From assembly GCA_023396615.1 (NCBI GenBank), contig JAEWVM010000164.1:1-7914 (forward strand): a DNA stretch of 7,914 nucleotides, read 5' to 3'. Source of the DNA: Spirochaetota bacterium. GTDB taxonomy: Bacteria; Spirochaetota; UBA4802; JAFGJZ01. The stretch's first letter is position 1, and each line of letters begins with the position of its first letter. Below are positions 5,559-7,914 of this stretch, piece by piece. Position numbers and translations under genes: made by a program. The notes under the pieces are model-generated. The model made no database searches. It worked only from the letters and a program-made list of their open reading frames with translations, and was not told the DNA's origin.

Positions 5559-5586
5559 TAAAGCTGGGCTTTCATTCTTCCGAAAA
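5559..5586 (+). promoter_or_regulatory. Possible sigma28 (FliA)-type promoter of the PilZ-like gene
   Basis: TAAAGCTG (5559-5566) is followed after 12 nt by TCCGAAAA (5579-5586). The flagellar sigma28 consensus is TAAAGTTT, 11 nt, GCCGATAA: the -35 part matches at six of eight positions, the -10 part at six of eight, and the spacer is one base long. No good sigma70 promoter is visible after the terminator. Promoter use is inferred. Confidence 0.3.
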
Positions 5587-5617
5587 TATAAAGGGAATCT
5601 AATATTCGGAGATTTTT

Positions 5618-6805
5618 GTGTATACATACAAAGAGCGCAAGCAGAGATTTTTCAGTGAGATAACCAATAAAGAGCAGATATACTCTATATTAAAGGTTAA
5701 ATTCAATCAAAAGTCTCTTAAAATAAAGTTTGATCTTGATGCGCGCGAGATTCTTTTTAATGAATTCAATGATTCCGATCATACCATCATGGTTGTTACC
5801 GATGAAAGTTATATTCCTAATGCCGAAGGTATTATTGTAGTTTCGGCTCTTCTCGAAAAATATTTTGAAGCAGATCTGAAAATTTTAGAAAAAAAGACTG
5901 AAGGTTATTTTAAATGTTCCGTTCACGGCGGCCGAATCGCTACTACCGGAAGATCCGATCTCCGGTTTAAAGTCAACGAGGACGATGTTGTTTCTTCAAA
6001 TTTCAGATTTTCGAAGTATTCAATTGATTTAAACACTTATACTCTGCCGACAAGCATTAAGGTTATACTCGACCAGTTCGAATCAAGCAAGCGCTCAAGC
6101 GCCGATTTCTATGAAATAGGCTACTTCGATACGGAAGACGAAATTCTTCTTGCTATGAAGAAAACAAATTCATCGCTTTTAATTTCTGATCTCAACGATT
6201 CTTCTACGTTTTCTCCTCCGATTGAAGGCTTTCTTGATTTCAGGGCAATTTTGCGCGAAAAAACTGATCACTATATTTCTAAGCTTAAGGAAAAGGGCTA
6301 TGTTTCTGCCGCGATGATTCCCATCGTTTATATTTCTGATTCCGAGTCGGTAATTCCATTTGCTTACATTCGAATGTATTCCAAGACAAAAAAATATGAT
6401 TTGGATGATGTTTTTTCGATGAAGGAGGACTCCTTCCGCCTTGTAGAACGAATTCGTGAAGCAAATACTGTTCTTCTTTCACAGAAACAGCGTATAACTG
6501 ATATCAGCCGGGGCGGTCTGAAGCTTTTAATAGATAATGATGAGCTTAAACGATATCTTATAAAGTCGCGCGGTTTTGTTTTTGATATAGTTTTTAAACT
6601 TCAGGCGCCTATTACGATTTATGCTGAAATACGTTTTACGGGAACAGATGAAGAGAAGAATCTGATATTAGGCATGTGCTTTGTCGGAAACAGTTCGAGA
6701 AAAGATCAAATGAAGCATTTATATGATATTCTTGAGCCGATGGAGCTTGAATACAAGAAAAAGCTTATTCTTCAGATGAAACAGCGTCAGGCTGAAGGGA
6801 AATAG
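5618..6805 (+). CDS. PilZ-domain-like protein of spirochaete type, possible c-di-GMP effector
   Basis: A 395-residue soluble protein with no signal peptide or clear membrane segment. The C-terminal part (about 274-372) looks like a PilZ domain: RLVER (274-278) fits the RxxxR motif, DISRGG (295-300) fits DxSxxG, and strands such as IYAEIRFTG and LILGMCFVG with a helical end follow. PilZ domains bind cyclic di-GMP and often control motility. The 16-residue gap between the two motifs and the weak context of RLVER make nucleotide binding uncertain. Residues 1-270 are not recognised; they alternate predicted strands and helices and may be a spirochaete-specific partner domain. The start is GTG at 5618, with GGAG (5608-5611) 6 nt upstream. 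The gene stands alone after a terminator and converges on tsaB with a 1-nt gap. A DUF1577-like assignment is possible but unverified. Confidence 0.75.
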   Translation: MYTYKERKQRFFSEITNKEQIYSILKVKFNQKSLKIKFDLDAREILFNEFNDSDHTIMVVTDESYIPNAEGIIVVSALLEKYFEADLKILEKKTEGYFKCSVHGGRIATTGRSDLRFKVNEDDVVSSNFRFSKYSIDLNTYTLPTSIKVILDQFESSKRSSADFYEIGYFDTEDEILLAMKKTNSSLLISDLNDSSTFSPPIEGFLDFRAILREKTDHYISKLKEKGYVSAAMIPIVYISDSESVIPFAYIRMYSKTKKYDLDDVFSMKEDSFRLVERIREANTVLLSQKQRITDISRGGLKLLIDNDELKRYLIKSRGFVFDIVFKLQAPITIYAEIRFTGTDEEKNLILGMCFVGNSSRKDQMKHLYDILEPMELEYKKKLILQMKQRQAEGK

Positions 6806-6806
6806 T

Positions 6807-7463
6807 TCATTTTGAATTCTTAAGAACTTCCGCGTCAGATTTTCTCGCATAAAAAGGCAGAAGTTTTTCCCACGAAAGAAAATTTCCGCTGTTTGTTTCG
6901 GCATATTTGAACAGATCATCAAAATGCACCGGATTAAATTCTTTATAATTTCCGCCGAGTATATCTTTATATTTTTGCGCACCGTTTCCGGTTGCAGTAA
7001 TAATTCTGCCGGATATCATTTTCTGAATGTCTTCAGGAAAATAATCACCGGGCGTTATAATTTCAACCGGCATTGAATTTGTTTTTGTGTAACAAGCCGC
7101 GAAAACTCTGTTTTTCTTTGCATCAAATGCGCTCAATACTGTTTCGCCTTCCTCTGCGGTAAGCATTGAAAAAATCATTTGTGAAGGAATGCCCATAACG
7201 GGAATGTTCAATATCTGTGACAGCATTCGCGCGGTAGAAACTGCGATTCTTATGCCGGTAAATGAACCGGGTCCTGTTCCGCATATCAATTTGCTTATTT
7301 CTTTCCGGTTTATCCCGGATTTTTTTATAACTGCATCGATTGATGAAAGGAACATCGCGGAATGTTTAGTTCCGGCATCAATGACTTCGTTAACAATATC
7401 GTTATCTGTTTTTACAGCGCATATCTGAAATTCGCTGGATGTATCAATCAAAAGGGTATTCAA
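6807..7463 (-). CDS. tsaB: tRNA t6A biosynthesis protein TsaB (TTG start)
   Basis: TsaB is an ASKHA-fold, non-catalytic partner of TsaD. With TsaE and TsaC it makes N6-threonylcarbamoyladenosine at position 37 of ANN-decoding tRNAs. The sequence opens NTLLIDTSS, carries HSAMFLSSIDAVI and the family signature GTGPGSFTGIRIAVSTARML, then DAKKNRVFAACY. I place the start at TTG (7463), giving 218 residues, because AAGGAG lies 8 nt upstream and the protein then begins directly at the first beta strand. The ATG at 7484 would add seven residues, lacks a Shine-Dalgarno site and destroys the spacing. The gene overlaps the end of tsaE by 20 nt, so its ribosome binding site is inside tsaE and translation is probably coupled. 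No tsaC or tsaD is in the window. Confidence 0.93.
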   Translation of the reverse strand: MNTLLIDTSSEFQICAVKTDNDIVNEVIDAGTKHSAMFLSSIDAVIKKSGINRKEISKLICGTGPGSFTGIRIAVSTARMLSQILNIPVMGIPSQMIFSMLTAEEGETVLSAFDAKKNRVFAACYTKTNSMPVEIITPGDYFPEDIQKMISGRIITATGNGAQKYKDILGGNYKEFNPVHFDDLFKYAETNSGNFLSWEKLLPFYARKSDAEVLKNSK

Positions 7464-7866
7464 GTGTAATTCTCCTTTCTTCATCGCTGATGATTTCGAT
7501 TGTAACGGAAATATGTTTTTCCGGCATCAGTGAGCCGCATTTTTCCGCCCATTCAATCCATGAAACTCCGTTTCCATAGAAATATTCTTCAAAACCCATC
7601 AGCTCAATTTCTTCAGGAGATTCAATTCTGTAAAGGTCAAAATGATAAAACGCAATCTTTCCGGCATATTCCTCGAGAATGGTGAAAGTAGGAGAGGTTA
7701 TATCATCTGTTATTCCGAGACCGCGCGCGAACTCCTTTGCCATGAGAGTTTTTCCCGCTCCAAGTGTTCCTGTTACCGAGTAGACTTCACCGGGTTTTGC
7801 ATTTTTCCCCAGGTCAAAAGCGATTCTGCGTGATTCGTCTTCATTTTTTGAAATTAAAACTTTCAT
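7444..7866 (-). CDS. tsaE: tRNA t6A biosynthesis ATPase TsaE
   Basis: TsaE is the small P-loop ATPase that joins the TsaB-TsaD complex and is needed for repeated cycles of t6A formation. The 140 residues include Walker A GTLGAGKT (33-40), where T34 replaces the more common D, the SPTF motif (58-61), HFDLYR (75-80) and WIEWAE (102-107), all hallmarks of the family. Length is slightly below the common 150-160. The ATG at 7866 overlaps the stop of the upstream gene as ATGA. No strong Shine-Dalgarno is seen next to it, so translation is probably coupled to that gene. It precedes tsaB in the same transcript. Confidence 0.95.
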   Translation of the reverse strand: MKVLISKNEDESRRIAFDLGKNAKPGEVYSVTGTLGAGKTLMAKEFARGLGITDDITSPTFTILEEYAGKIAFYHFDLYRIESPEEIELMGFEEYFYGNGVSWIEWAEKCGSLMPEKHISVTIEIISDEERRITLEYPFD

Positions 7867-7914
7867 CTCTGCGGAATCTTTCCGAGTTTTATTAAAAATT
7901 TAGCCATATGATCG
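7863..7914 (-). CDS. C-terminal end of an unidentified gene upstream of tsaE (partial)
   Basis: Only the last 16 residues are visible, DHMAKFLIKLGKIPQR, ending in TGA that overlaps the tsaE start by 4 nt (ATGA). The overlap is typical of an operon, so this gene probably shares its transcript with tsaE and tsaB. The fragment is too short to identify. An internal ATG (codon 3 of the visible part) could in principle be a start, but a 14-residue gene is unlikely. Confidence 0.6.
   Translation of the reverse strand, partial: DHMAKFLIKLGKIPQR

Noticed and set aside
5311..5658. Open frame overlapping the lysine-rich gene and the terminator
   Set aside because: It runs in another frame through the terminator hairpin, with composition driven by A-rich codons; no supporting start site.
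6814..6830. TTCTTAAGAA palindrome between the PilZ-like gene and tsaB as a terminator
   Set aside because: It lies inside tsaB coding sequence, the stem is short and AT-only in the core, and no T run follows on either strand.

Overview
The window looks like chromosomal DNA of a spirochaete, most likely a Treponema. This is inference from AT-rich but not extreme composition, the protein sequences, and a spirochaete-style mixture of core genes with a large PilZ-type protein and a tiny lysine-rich protein. No rRNA or marker gene is present to prove it. Ten genes can be supported in full or part, plus one partial transposase reading off the left edge.

Left edge (1-948) is accessory DNA. Bases 1-96 are the end of an IS3-family insertion sequence whose orfA starts on the minus strand and leaves the window after 13 codons. 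Next comes a vapB-vapC toxin-antitoxin pair (323-948) with its own sigma70-type promoter and a 9-bp direct repeat beside the -35 box that could be the autoregulatory operator. No terminator is visible between vapC and dnaX.

Centre left (1029-3575) is the conserved replication/repair operon dnaX-ybaB-recR, tightly packed with a 1-nt gap and a 1-nt overlap. The dnaX linker carries runs of nine and ten A residues. Slippage by -1 at either run meets a stop quickly, which would give a short gamma-like clamp-loader subunit besides full-length tau. This is the most interesting signal in the window.

Centre (3572-5053, minus) is der (engA), a double-GTPase of 50S ribosome assembly with a long basic tail. 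It converges on recR, and both stop codons lie inside one perfect hairpin. A divergent control region (5054-5282) separates der from a 66-residue lysine-rich protein with a strong Shine-Dalgarno site and a textbook terminator (5283-5532).

Right side (5618-7914) has a 395-residue protein with a C-terminal PilZ-like domain (GTG start, possible sigma28-type promoter), then on the minus strand tsaB and tsaE, two partners of the t6A tRNA-modification machinery. These sit downstream of a third gene of which only the last 16 codons are visible. The tsaB start is best placed at a TTG inside the overlap with tsaE. I found no tRNA, rRNA or CRISPR array. The rest is ordinary housekeeping sequence; I did not find a clearly new multi-gene system.
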